Shown: positions 25,921 through 33,402 of the stretch, piece by piece
Position numbering within the stretch: position 1 is the first letter of the stretch
How the letters are laid out: every line of letters begins with the position of its first letter
NCBI GenBank assembly: GCA_036770365.1
Contig: DAIPJH010000012.1
Coordinates: 1-57,460, forward strand
Reading direction: 5' to 3'
Length of the DNA: 57,460 nucleotides
Source: DAIPJH01 sp036770365
Lineage (GTDB): Bacteria > Pseudomonadota > Alphaproteobacteria > Rickettsiales > UBA998
Made by a program: the position numbers and the translations under genes
The notes under the pieces: generated by a model
Database searches by the model: none
The model's input: the letters and a program-made list of their open reading frames with translations, nothing else
Told to the model about the DNA's origin: nothing

Positions 25921-27669
25921 CTAATCCTTCTTCGCCCACCATTTTTTATTGGACTTATCGCTAAAATCTCGCACGCGAGTAATACCAGGATAAAGCGGAG
26001 AGGCTTTATGACATAAAGACAATATTTCAGCATTAGTATCTGGTTTACCAAGATAATAGCCCTGACCAAAAGGCACACCGCATTCCCACAAGAATTTAGC
26101 AGATTTATCATCCTCAACAAATTCACCAATCGTCACCATACCGAGGTCTTTACACAAAGCTGCCATCGCACGCAGCATTTCACGTCCCCGCTGTGTCAAA
26201 ATAGATTCTTTAACATACGACCCATCAATTTTCACATAATCGACCTGAATATTACGCAAATAATCAAATGAAGATTCACCTGTCCCAAAATCATCAAGAC
26301 ACACCTTGTTACCCGCACCACGAAGCTGCTGCACAAACACATTGGCACGCTTAATATCCAAAATACGGCATGACTCTGTAATTTCGATAATGACCTGCTT
26401 ACGACGACGATCCGCCTTCGCTAAAACACCTTCTAGTGCGTCCATGAACAACGTCGATGACAATGATTTTCCAGAGAGATTCACCGCAATAACGGGTTTA
26501 TTTCCGCCTTTGCTTACCTCATGCAGCACGTCAATTACCCGCTGCACCATCAACAGATCGAACTCCAAAATTGTGCCAGACTCTTCACCAAAGGTAATAA
26601 ACTCAAAAGGATTACTGAACTGCGAACCCGCTTTTAACCGCACTAGCGACTCAAAATGATGGATCATCCCACTGCGCAGATCAACAATCGGTTGAAATGC
26701 AACGTCAAATTCCTCGCCATCCACCACACGATTAAATCCGGTGATTTTCTCCACAGTGTCAGAAAGCATATCCTGATAACCATCCGCCAAAGACTCAAGG
26801 TTGAAATCTTCTCCTTGACTAGAAGCAAATTTATTAATGGTATAAAGCAACGCATTAGCTGAGTCAGAAGGATTCAAACGCCCTGACTTCGTATCCAAAG
26901 TCGATGTACGTGCCTCAAGCCCTTTACCTTTGGGATCAAGCTTCCTTGTGATATGCAAAATATCACGTGTCAACTGCTCCACACTCACCGTACTATCATG
27001 CACCATCGAGTATGCGCCCTCAGAAATCATTCCCGCCATATCACCATCAAGTGATTTTGAACGCAAATATTCACCTATCTCTGCAATCAATTCAGCAGAT
27101 TTATCCGCAGGTAAAGAATCTAACAATTCTTTCAAGTTAGGGAAATCCAATAGCGTTAAACGCACATTTTCGCCAGCTTCTTCTGCTTCACGCAAACGCT
27201 CATTAGCGATCTCAACAAAATTATCTTTCTTCAAAAGCCCTGTATAAAGATCACGCTTAAAAAATTCTTCATTGAGATTGTTTTTTTCACGTGGAATACT
27301 GATCGAGAGATAAATATTGTCACGCATATGCCCAAGATGAAATCCTGACACCTGCACCTGCATGATGTCGTTGCCACGTCCCTTGAGTGTCAGATCTACT
27401 TTTTCCATGCGTTGTATTTTGGTTAATCCATTCAATATCTCACGAGCTTTTTCAACATCTTGCGATGTAACCAACTCACAAAAATGAACACCCTGCATTT
27501 CCTCTGGGGTTTTATCAAGCACCCCTAAAATCGCACCGTTTGCATAAATGATCGCACCCTCACGATCTAATTCTAACAAAATATCTGCGGATGCAAAAGC
27601 GAACGCCACAAAGCGGTCACGTTCCTGCTTCAGTGCGTGAATGGTAGACATCAAATTAGGCTCTTTCAT
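25921..27669 (-). CDS. PAS - degenerate GGDEF - EAL protein (c-di-GMP phosphodiesterase)
   Basis: Likely hydrolyses cyclic di-GMP. About 582 residues: a PAS domain (10-125, ILLELDREGAIIYANGAILG), a GGDEF-fold domain (130-290) in which the signature position reads ISEGAYSMV, so cyclase activity is not expected, and an EAL domain (330-560). The EAL residues look complete: ESLVRL (ExLxR form), AVNLSGKSL, EITES, DDFGTGESSFDYLR, VKIDGSYV and GEFVED. No transmembrane segments, so cytoplasmic. ATG at 27669 is used; a Met at 27651 is an alternative. The degenerate GGDEF domain may act as a regulatory GTP-binding module, as in other such tandem proteins. Confidence 0.9.
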   Translation of the reverse strand: MKEPNLMSTIHALKQERDRFVAFAFASADILLELDREGAIIYANGAILGVLDKTPEEMQGVHFCELVTSQDVEKAREILNGLTKIQRMEKVDLTLKGRGNDIMQVQVSGFHLGHMRDNIYLSISIPREKNNLNEEFFKRDLYTGLLKKDNFVEIANERLREAEEAGENVRLTLLDFPNLKELLDSLPADKSAELIAEIGEYLRSKSLDGDMAGMISEGAYSMVHDSTVSVEQLTRDILHITRKLDPKGKGLEARTSTLDTKSGRLNPSDSANALLYTINKFASSQGEDFNLESLADGYQDMLSDTVEKITGFNRVVDGEEFDVAFQPIVDLRSGMIHHFESLVRLKAGSQFSNPFEFITFGEESGTILEFDLLMVQRVIDVLHEVSKGGNKPVIAVNLSGKSLSSTLFMDALEGVLAKADRRRKQVIIEITESCRILDIKRANVFVQQLRGAGNKVCLDDFGTGESSFDYLRNIQVDYVKIDGSYVKESILTQRGREMLRAMAALCKDLGMVTIGEFVEDDKSAKFLWECGVPFGQGYYLGKPDTNAEILSLCHKASPLYPGITRVRDFSDKSNKKWWAKKD

Positions 27670-27866
27670 GCAGATCAATCATGGCTACAATTTTAATCAT
27701 ATCTATCTTAAATTCCCACAAGTCATCACTGTAAATCTGAATCATTGAAGAATCGTTAAGAAGGCTTCACAAAAAACATCTTTAAAATCTTTCGAAGAGT
27801 TTTTTTATTGCGTGCGTATAAAAGACAATACCGCTATACAATGATGTCTAATCCAGCGGTAGAATC

Positions 27867-28439
27867 ATGGTGTATTATATGAAACCGGCATACCCTACTC
27901 TTTTGTTACTCACTGCTCTAAGCACAAGCCTCGGCGCACTTCCAACGGCCTCATCCTACGCTGGCGATTACTGCCGAGAATTCACCCAAAACATCTATGT
28001 GGGTGGTCGTATTCAGCAAGGCTACAGCACAGCATGTTTACAACCTGATGGCTCATGGGAAACAGTCAACAATACACCCATCACCGCAACAGCCATCCCA
28101 ACACAATCTTATTACTATAATAATGACGCGCTCGAATATCATTATCCAGAGCAACCTATAACCCATTATCCTGTGATTGTAGAAAAACATATCACTGTGA
28201 TTCAACAACCACGCCCCATCTATGTGAAGCCCAATATTTACACACTAACGCGCGATATTCTAGGCTATGACGATAATCGCTACTACGATCACGATCATGG
28301 TCATCGTCGCAACAAGAACAATCATTGGAATGCGACATACCAAGAAGATTGTGATGAAGACCGAAATTATAATCATAAGCCCATCAAAGGCTGGAACCGT
28401 CAAGGCGGCAGAGAACATAAACGCGTCTATATCGACTAA
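27867..28439 (+). CDS. Exported surface-antigen-like protein with His/Asp-rich tail
   Basis: 190 residues. N-terminal signal peptide (KPAYPTLLLLTALSTSLGAL), then DYCREFTQNIYVGGRIQQGY and STACLQPDGSWE, the motif found in many small alphaproteobacterial outer-surface antigens with a conserved Cys pair. The C-terminal third is rich in Tyr, His, Asp and Asn (YDHDHGHRRNKNNHWN) and could bind divalent metal. It lies 57 bases before the EF-hand gene and may belong to the same ECF-controlled cluster. Start ATG at 27867; a second Met is at codon 5. Confidence 0.75.
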   Translation: MVYYMKPAYPTLLLLTALSTSLGALPTASSYAGDYCREFTQNIYVGGRIQQGYSTACLQPDGSWETVNNTPITATAIPTQSYYYNNDALEYHYPEQPITHYPVIVEKHITVIQQPRPIYVKPNIYTLTRDILGYDDNRYYDHDHGHRRNKNNHWNATYQEDCDEDRNYNHKPIKGWNRQGGREHKRVYID

Positions 28440-28496
28440 ACTATGCTGCTACAAAACCGTTCAAAACTCTAACTCAACTACTGAAAGGAATACATC

Positions 28497-28922
28497 ATGC
28501 CAAGAAAATTAACCCTCACAGCACTTAGCGCAACCTTTGCTCTACTTGCAATGACTGCCTACGCTGGATCTACACCTGAAGGAGAGACCTCGCCTACTCC
28601 TACTCATGCAGAAAGTAAAGGTCCTATGGGCGAAAAAGGCCCTATGGGTGACCACAAAGCCATGCGCCCTAACTTTTTGTTCAAAACCATGGACAAAGAT
28701 GGTGATGGTAAAGTCACCAAAGCAGAGCATGACGTTTTTGTCGCAGAACGCTTCAAAGAAACCGATACTAACAATGATGGTGCGATCACCGAAGATGAAA
28801 TGAAAGCATATGGTGAAAAAAAACGCTCTGAACGCATGAAAAAAATGATGGAAGAGCGCAAAACCATGCAAAGCACCACTGCACCAAAAGACGATAAAAC
28901 AAAAGATGAAAAATCCCAATAA
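28497..28922 (+). CDS. Exported EF-hand calcium-binding protein
   Basis: 141 residues with a signal peptide (KLTLTALSATFALLAMTAYA). Two canonical EF-hand loops are visible: DKDGDGKVTKAE and DTNNDGAITEDE, each with Asp/Asn at positions 1, 3, 5 and Glu at 12. A Met/Gly-rich segment (GPMGEKGPMGDHKAMRP) precedes them and a Lys/Met-rich helix follows. Periplasmic calcium binding or sensing is likely. It sits 30 bases before the ECF sigma gene; ribosome site AAGGA is clear. In several alphaproteobacteria such small EF-hand genes accompany sigma/anti-sigma pairs, which fits here. Confidence 0.88.
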   Translation: MPRKLTLTALSATFALLAMTAYAGSTPEGETSPTPTHAESKGPMGEKGPMGDHKAMRPNFLFKTMDKDGDGKVTKAEHDVFVAERFKETDTNNDGAITEDEMKAYGEKKRSERMKKMMEERKTMQSTTAPKDDKTKDEKSQ

Positions 28923-28952
28923 ACATACACATCACATAAGGTAAACGCCAAC

Positions 28953-29603
28953 GTGATATTCTCCTCCAGACCTACAGGGCGCGACATTTCTCCTTCGAGC
29001 AAAGGCAGCAGTGCCGCGCCCCCATTTCCTTATGAAAAAACCGACAGCGTTACATGGGAGAACCTTCCCGATGAACTCCTAATGGAACAGGTAAAACTAG
29101 GCGTTTCCCCTGCTTTTTCTGCACTAGTAGAACGTCATAGCCGCCGCTTTTATGGGCTTGCTTACCGCTATATGGGTCGCAAGGCCGAAGCAGAAGATAT
29201 CGTACAAGAAGGTTTCTTACGCGTATGGAAAAACCCTGAACATTGGCATAATGATCGCAGCACTAAATTCACCACATGGTTTTACCGTGTCATCGTCAAT
29301 CTTTGCCTTGATGAACTGCGCAAGAAAAAACCTTCCAGCCTTCCTACAGGATGGGACACTCCTGATGAATCTCCTGATCAAGACACACTCAAAGTCATTG
29401 AAGAACGCCGCAAGCAAACGATGTTAGAAGAAGCCATGCGCAGCCTCCCCAAACGCCAACAGACCGCCCTTAACCTCTGCTTTTATGAAGGTGTCAGCAA
29501 TCAAGAAGCCGCCGACATTATGGGCATACCGATTAAGACACTCCAATCACTAGTAATGCGCGGGAAGCTGAATTTGAAAGAAAAATTGAAGCATTTTATT
29601 TAG
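28953..29603 (+). CDS. ECF-family RNA polymerase sigma factor
   Basis: 216 residues with sigma region 2 (LVERHSRRFYGLAYRYMG, AEDIVQEGFLRVWKNP, KFTTWFYRVIVNLCLDELRK) and region 4 (LPKRQQTALNLCFYEG, SNQEAADIMGIPIKTLQSLV). Regions 1 and 3 are absent, as in ECF factors. Starts at GTG 28953 with AAGG about ten bases upstream. It is followed by a single-pass protein in the anti-sigma position and then a periplasmic metal-sensor-like protein, an arrangement like the cnrYXH type. I see no obvious copy of a matching promoter upstream. Confidence 0.92.
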   Translation: MIFSSRPTGRDISPSSKGSSAAPPFPYEKTDSVTWENLPDELLMEQVKLGVSPAFSALVERHSRRFYGLAYRYMGRKAEAEDIVQEGFLRVWKNPEHWHNDRSTKFTTWFYRVIVNLCLDELRKKKPSSLPTGWDTPDESPDQDTLKVIEERRKQTMLEEAMRSLPKRQQTALNLCFYEGVSNQEAADIMGIPIKTLQSLVMRGKLNLKEKLKHFI

Positions 29604-29631
29604 TTGATACGTAATAAGAACGAAGAGACGT

Positions 29632-29664
29632 AATTCACTATCATTTCAGCTTGCGCTGGTATGA
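29632..29664. repeat. Dispersed palindromic repeat between sigma and anti-sigma genes
   Basis: Contains TCATTTCAGCTTGCGCTGG followed by TATGAC, a degenerate form of the proteobacterial element CATTCCnGC...GCnGGAATGAC. CAGC and GCTG can pair around TTGC. Related forms occur at 32129, 32291 and 57419. It separates the sigma gene from the anti-sigma gene. Confidence 0.55.
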
Positions 29665-29688
29665 CGGTATGATAACAGGACAAGAAAC

Positions 29689-30099
29689 ATGATGAAACAT
29701 ATCTCAACTTGGCTCAGGCAGCCACAAAACTCCGCAGATAGACTTTCTGCACGCATGACACAATCTGAACATCAAGCACTAAACGCTTTGCTGCGTATGC
29801 GTTCTTTTGAAACCCCATCGGATGACCTTGTACACCGCATCATAGCGCAGGCAGCCTTCGCGCCGCGCACCCAGCATACGACCTACACACGCCCAACTTT
29901 CAGCGCACTTGGCGACATTCTCATGAGCTACCTTACTCCTGCCCCTGCTTTTGCTTGCGTATGCTTACTACTACTCGGCATCATCGTTGGGCGTGATCTA
30001 GGCACAACATCCACGATACAAGAACTTACACAAACATCTTCTCCCTCAGCATATGTTACGGCAGATAACATCAATTATCAAGATTGGGGATCACTATGA
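29689..30099 (+). CDS. Putative anti-sigma factor, single-pass membrane protein
   Basis: 136 residues. The N-terminal 80 residues are soluble and would be cytoplasmic (MTQSEHQALNALLRMRSFE, DDLVHRIIAQAAF), and a transmembrane helix follows at about 82-103 (PAFACVCLLLLGIIVG). No zinc-binding HxxxCxxC motif is visible, so it is not the ZAS type. Assignment rests on its place directly after the ECF sigma gene, topology and size. It overlaps the next gene (ATGA). AGGA lies eight bases before the ATG. Confidence 0.65.
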   Translation: MMKHISTWLRQPQNSADRLSARMTQSEHQALNALLRMRSFETPSDDLVHRIIAQAAFAPRTQHTTYTRPTFSALGDILMSYLTPAPAFACVCLLLLGIIVGRDLGTTSTIQELTQTSSPSAYVTADNINYQDWGSL

Positions 30100-30590
30100 A
30101 TAACACGTTAAAACTCACCCTTTTTGCCTCTCTTGGCATCAATCTTCTCCTCGCTGGTATCGTAACAGGGCATATGTCTGCGGGCATCTTTCCACCACCA
30201 CACGACATGATGGCTGAACACAAACATCCGCATGGCAAGCCAGAATCACCATGGAAAATTGAGCTTGATAAATTTGCGACAACACTAGATGCAGAGAAAT
30301 CTCTATATCTTCAAGACAGCTTTGCAAAAGCACGCGAGAAAGCAGATGCGGACAAAGACAAAGTAGAAGAGATGCGTAAAGCATCCTTAAATGTGTTGCG
30401 TGCTAAAGATTTCAACGCCAAAACATACATGGAACAATCCCAAGCGATCGCTAATCTACGTAACAAAAGTATGATTCACTTTACCAAGGCAACGATTGAA
30501 GTGTCACAAAAACTAACCCCTGAAGAGCGCGCAAAATTGGCGGAAGCTTTTGACAATGCTATGAAAGCTACACACCCACCGCGTCAATAA
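30096..30590 (+). CDS. Periplasmic metal sensor-like protein (CnrX/Spy type)
   Basis: 164 residues. An N-terminal helix (LTLFASLGINLLLAGIVTG) anchors or exports the protein. A His/Met/Pro-rich stretch (PPPHDMMAEHKHPHGKPESP) comes next, then a four-helix hairpin region with LDAEKSLYLQDSFAKAREKA and KLTPEERAKLAEAF, typical of CnrX/ZraP/Spy/CpxP proteins. These sense metals or chaperone envelope proteins. ATG at 30096 overlaps the stop of the anti-sigma gene. Its last 23 bases overlap the convergent acpS gene. Confidence 0.8.
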   Translation: MNNTLKLTLFASLGINLLLAGIVTGHMSAGIFPPPHDMMAEHKHPHGKPESPWKIELDKFATTLDAEKSLYLQDSFAKAREKADADKDKVEEMRKASLNVLRAKDFNAKTYMEQSQAIANLRNKSMIHFTKATIEVSQKLTPEERAKLAEAFDNAMKATHPPRQ

Positions 30591-30981
30591 TTACAAATGC
30601 TTGTGCATAATCTGTATCGTCACTCAGACTCACATGTAGTTTGACGCGGTGTCCCTTTGGTGTCATATGGGCAAGTAACATTAATGCCTGAGCATGCAGC
30701 ACCATCGACGGCTGACCCAACGGCAAACTCACCACTTCCAAATCACGAAGCTTTACGCCTCCCGCAATCCCGTTACCAAGAGCCTTTGCCATCGCTTCTT
30801 TTGCGGCAAATCGCTTTGCCAAACTCTCCGCCACCGCCCGCGTCCCCAGATGCGCTTTTTTCATTGCGATTTCATATTCCCGCGAAGTAAAACACCGTGC
30901 CACAAACCGCGCACCAAAGCGCATATACGCCCGCTCAATACGGTTAATATTCACAATATCACTGCCTATACCAAGAATCAT
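30568..30981 (-). CDS. acpS: Holo-[acyl-carrier-protein] synthase
   Basis: Transfers 4'-phosphopantetheine from CoA to acyl carrier protein. 137 residues with the conserved MILGIGSDIVNINRIE start (catalytic Asp in GSDIV) and the SLAKRFAAKEAMAKALG motif (Glu in AKEA binds Mg). ATG at 30981 overlaps the aroC stop as ATGA, and the frame fits family length; the longer upstream frame is only an aroC shadow. Its 3' end overlaps the convergent metal-sensor gene. In many alphaproteobacteria acpS sits next to pdxJ; here pdxJ is 23 kb away. Confidence 0.95.
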   Translation of the reverse strand: MILGIGSDIVNINRIERAYMRFGARFVARCFTSREYEIAMKKAHLGTRAVAESLAKRFAAKEAMAKALGNGIAGGVKLRDLEVVSLPLGQPSMVLHAQALMLLAHMTPKGHRVKLHVSLSDDTDYAQAFVIIDAVGV

Positions 30982-32072
30982 TTGGGAAGCCCCATCACCA
31001 ACTTCCCATGCGCCTTCGCCAGCAACACATGATCCGCCAACACGATCGCCAGCATCGCCTCCGCCACAGGTACACCGCGAATTGCCACACACGGGTCATG
31101 ACGACCTTTGGTCTGTACCATGATCTCTTCGCCTTCGCGGTTAATAGACTCCACAGGAATCAGCAATGAACTAGTTGGCTTATATGCGACGCGCACCACC
31201 ACCTCTTGCCCCGAAGAAATCCCACCCAAGATCCCGCCAGCATGATTACTCAAAAATTCAACTTTACCGTCTTTCATACGCATACGGTCAGCGTTATCCT
31301 CACCGCGAAGTGTAGAAGCCGCAAAACCATCACCAATTTCCACGCCTTTGACCGCATTAATGCTCATCATGCCAGAGGCTATATCCGCATCTAACTTAGC
31401 ATAAAGCGGCGCACCAAGCCCCGCAGGTACACCAAACGCGACTGCCTCCGCGACGCCACCCACCGAAGACCCAGCTTTACGAATTCCGTCCAAATAACCC
31501 TCCCACGCAAGCGCAGCCCTCGCATCAGGGCAGAAAAATGGATTTTCGTCTACCTGCCTCCAATCCCACGCAGTGCGGTCGATCCCGTGTTCACCCATAC
31601 TCACCAGCGCACCGCGCACCTCTATACCAACAGATGCAATGATTTTACGAGCAATCGCACCCGCAGCCACACGCACCGCTGTTTCACGCGCTGAAGAACG
31701 CCCACCGCCGCGATAATCACGAATACCATATTTTGCATCATACGTATAATCCGCATGTCCGGGGCGATACTGCGTGGCAATCTCTGAATAATCCTTAGAA
31801 CGCTGGTCAGTGTTATGAATAACAAGCGAAATACTCGCGCCCGTTGTCATCCCCTCAAACACGCCTGAGAGAATTTCAACCTTATCTTCTTCCTTACGCT
31901 GCGTCGTAAAACGTGACTGCGCAGGACGACGTTTATCAAGGTAAGGCTGAATATCATCCACGCTCAGTGGAATCTGCGGCGGCACACCATCCACAACGCA
32001 ACCAATCGCGGCCCCATGGCTCTCGCCCCATGTCGTAATTCTAAAAATATGCCCAAAACTGTTATGTGACAT
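30978..32072 (-). CDS. aroC: Chorismate synthase
   Basis: Last step of the shikimate pathway: 5-enolpyruvylshikimate 3-phosphate to chorismate, using reduced FMN. 364 residues; the family signatures GESHGAAIGCVVDGVPP, YRGGGRSSARETAVRVAAGA and RGRHDPCVAIRGVPVAEAM-type sequence are present. Start MSHNSFGHIFRITTWGESHG is standard. Overlaps acpS downstream by four bases and is probably cotranscribed with it. Confidence 0.97.
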   Translation of the reverse strand: MSHNSFGHIFRITTWGESHGAAIGCVVDGVPPQIPLSVDDIQPYLDKRRPAQSRFTTQRKEEDKVEILSGVFEGMTTGASISLVIHNTDQRSKDYSEIATQYRPGHADYTYDAKYGIRDYRGGGRSSARETAVRVAAGAIARKIIASVGIEVRGALVSMGEHGIDRTAWDWRQVDENPFFCPDARAALAWEGYLDGIRKAGSSVGGVAEAVAFGVPAGLGAPLYAKLDADIASGMMSINAVKGVEIGDGFAASTLRGEDNADRMRMKDGKVEFLSNHAGGILGGISSGQEVVVRVAYKPTSSLLIPVESINREGEEIMVQTKGRHDPCVAIRGVPVAEAMLAIVLADHVLLAKAHGKLVMGLPK

Positions 32073-32101
32073 GCATCATCCCCTTTACTCCAAGTCACCT
32101 A

Positions 32102-32121
32102 CAAGGAGCGAAGCAATCCAG
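32102..32121. repeat. Half copy of a GCGAGGAGCGAAGC-type repeat
   Basis: CAAGGAGCGAAGCAATCCAG corresponds to the distal part of the widespread element GTCATTGCGAGGA...GCGAAGCAATCCA, a fuller copy of which occurs at 57357-57402 and another fragment at 56510. Confidence 0.55.
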
Positions 32122-32128
32122 TTTTTCT

Positions 32129-32190
32129 ATCATTCCAGCGAATGCTAGGATCTAGAAGTGAGATGCCACTTTTCAGTGGCATGACAACCT
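32129..32190. repeat. Dispersed palindromic repeat with strong hairpin
   Basis: Begins ATCATTCCAGCGAATGCTAG and ends in a perfect 8-bp hairpin, ATGCCACT-TTTC-AGTGGCAT (32163-32182), followed by GACA. Same family as 32291-32360 and 57419-57450. It could act as a terminator or mRNA stabiliser, but no T-run follows. Confidence 0.6.
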
Positions 32191-32290
32191 TTACACTGAA
32201 TTGCAACGCTCGCAGGTGACGCATCATTTACAACTACGCCATGTTTATAACTTCATCTCCCACGTGATGCTATGATTTTTCTTATAATTT

Positions 32291-32360
32291 TCTTGTCATG
32301 CCAGCGAATACTGGTATCCAATCTAATTTTTCTCTATATTCCAGCCTTCGTTAGAATGAC
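32291..32360. repeat. Dispersed palindromic repeat upstream of slyX
   Basis: Runs from CTTGTCATGCCAGCGAATAC through an AT-rich centre to TTCGTTAGAATGAC, ends matching the copy at 32129. It lies 20 bases before the slyX start and makes a spurious upstream extension of that reading frame. Confidence 0.55.
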
Positions 32361-32379
32361 ACTCACTGAAAGCCACAGT

Positions 32380-32577
32380 ATGACCACCCATTTAGAAGAA
32401 AAAATCGCATATTTAGAGCATGAAGTGTCACAGCTCAGTGATGAGCTTTATGCACAACAAAAAGAAATCTCATTGTTACGTGAAGCTCTTGAAAGAGTGA
32501 ATGAAACGATTAAAAATAATTCTGATGGCAGCCCCATGCGCGACGCATCCGAAGAAACCCCACCACCACATTATTGA
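32380..32577 (+). CDS. slyX: SlyX family protein
   Basis: 65 residues: a coiled coil (LEEKIAYLEHEVSQLSDELY) with the heptad leucines and the SlyX-type tail ending in PPPHY. SlyX proteins are small, widespread and of unknown biochemical role. ATG at 32380 is chosen because the frame upstream runs through a dispersed repeat and because family members start just before the coiled coil. Confidence 0.85.
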   Translation: MTTHLEEKIAYLEHEVSQLSDELYAQQKEISLLREALERVNETIKNNSDGSPMRDASEETPPPHY

Positions 32578-32635
32578 TTGCAATGCACCATATCTTTCCA
32601 TACTATCACTATAAAATAACAACATAGAGCATCAC

Positions 32636-33295
32636 ATGTCCGAACAAGCAATTTACGACCATGCAGACAAAATTGGTAAATCCCTTAATATATTGATGCC
32701 CGACATTGTCGGTAACAAAGAAGATTTCCCTGTCTATACTGGCGAACACGAAAACAGTATCATCAAAATAAACGTTGTTTCAGATACATTGGATGATACG
32801 CACGGTGCAGACAGCCTGATAAGTGCCTTACACAAAGCAAGAATAGACTATGCCTTCATCCCCGCAAAACAAGAGCATAACGGAGGATCGTTCCTCACCA
32901 TCGACACGCAACAAGATGGCTTTGCTGAGAAATGGGATGCACTCGTTGCTGAATTTTATACACAAACTGCGGCTCGCATAACGGGAAGCGCGCAAGCAGA
33001 GATGGATAAACTTTCACTCTTGCATCAAACAACCACACACAATCCGTCAACACTCAATCCCGAAGAACATATAACGCCAATATTCATTGATATTTCATGG
33101 AAAAACGCTCTTGCCCACCTCAAAACACTCCCGCCAGAACAACAGGCTGGGCTATTACAATCCATGCATACGAAACTCGCACAAAGCGCAGGAGAACTAA
33201 GAGATCAAGTCACTAATTCATCTATGAACCATGCAGAAAAACTTGCGCTCTTAAAACCTCTCGCCAACATAAACAGCAATCAGCGTGACAAATGA
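32636..33295 (+). CDS. Hypothetical cytoplasmic protein
   Basis: 219 residues, no recognised family, signal peptide or membrane segment. The N-terminal half looks like an alpha/beta domain (SIIKINVVSDTLDD, GGSFLTIDTQQDGFAEKWDA); the C-terminal half is helical (AHLKTLPPEQQAGLLQSMHT). It lies 58 bases after slyX and 107 bases before gyrA on the same strand. Codon use looks like its neighbours. Confidence 0.65.
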   Translation: MSEQAIYDHADKIGKSLNILMPDIVGNKEDFPVYTGEHENSIIKINVVSDTLDDTHGADSLISALHKARIDYAFIPAKQEHNGGSFLTIDTQQDGFAEKWDALVAEFYTQTAARITGSAQAEMDKLSLLHQTTTHNPSTLNPEEHITPIFIDISWKNALAHLKTLPPEQQAGLLQSMHTKLAQSAGELRDQVTNSSMNHAEKLALLKPLANINSNQRDK

Positions 33296-33402
33296 GTTTG
33301 TTTCATAACAAGGTGAAAATCCTCATTCCCTGATTGCATCCCTCCCCGCGCTCTGCTAAACATGCTTGGTTATAAATTCAAGCCGTTAAGTGTGAGTCCA
33401 CC

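Larger units (their letters stand above)
32073..32379. other. Gene-free gap between aroC and slyX, filled with dispersed repeats
   Basis: This 307-base divergent gap holds pieces of at least three dispersed palindromic repeats (32102-32121, 32129-32190, 32291-32360) and must also carry the promoters of aroC and slyX. I cannot point to a clear promoter. No coding region of its own is visible. Confidence 0.7.

Noticed and set aside
32272..32379. Extended N-terminus of the SlyX frame
   Set aside because: The extra 36 codons run through a dispersed repeat and do not resemble the family, which starts just before the coiled coil.
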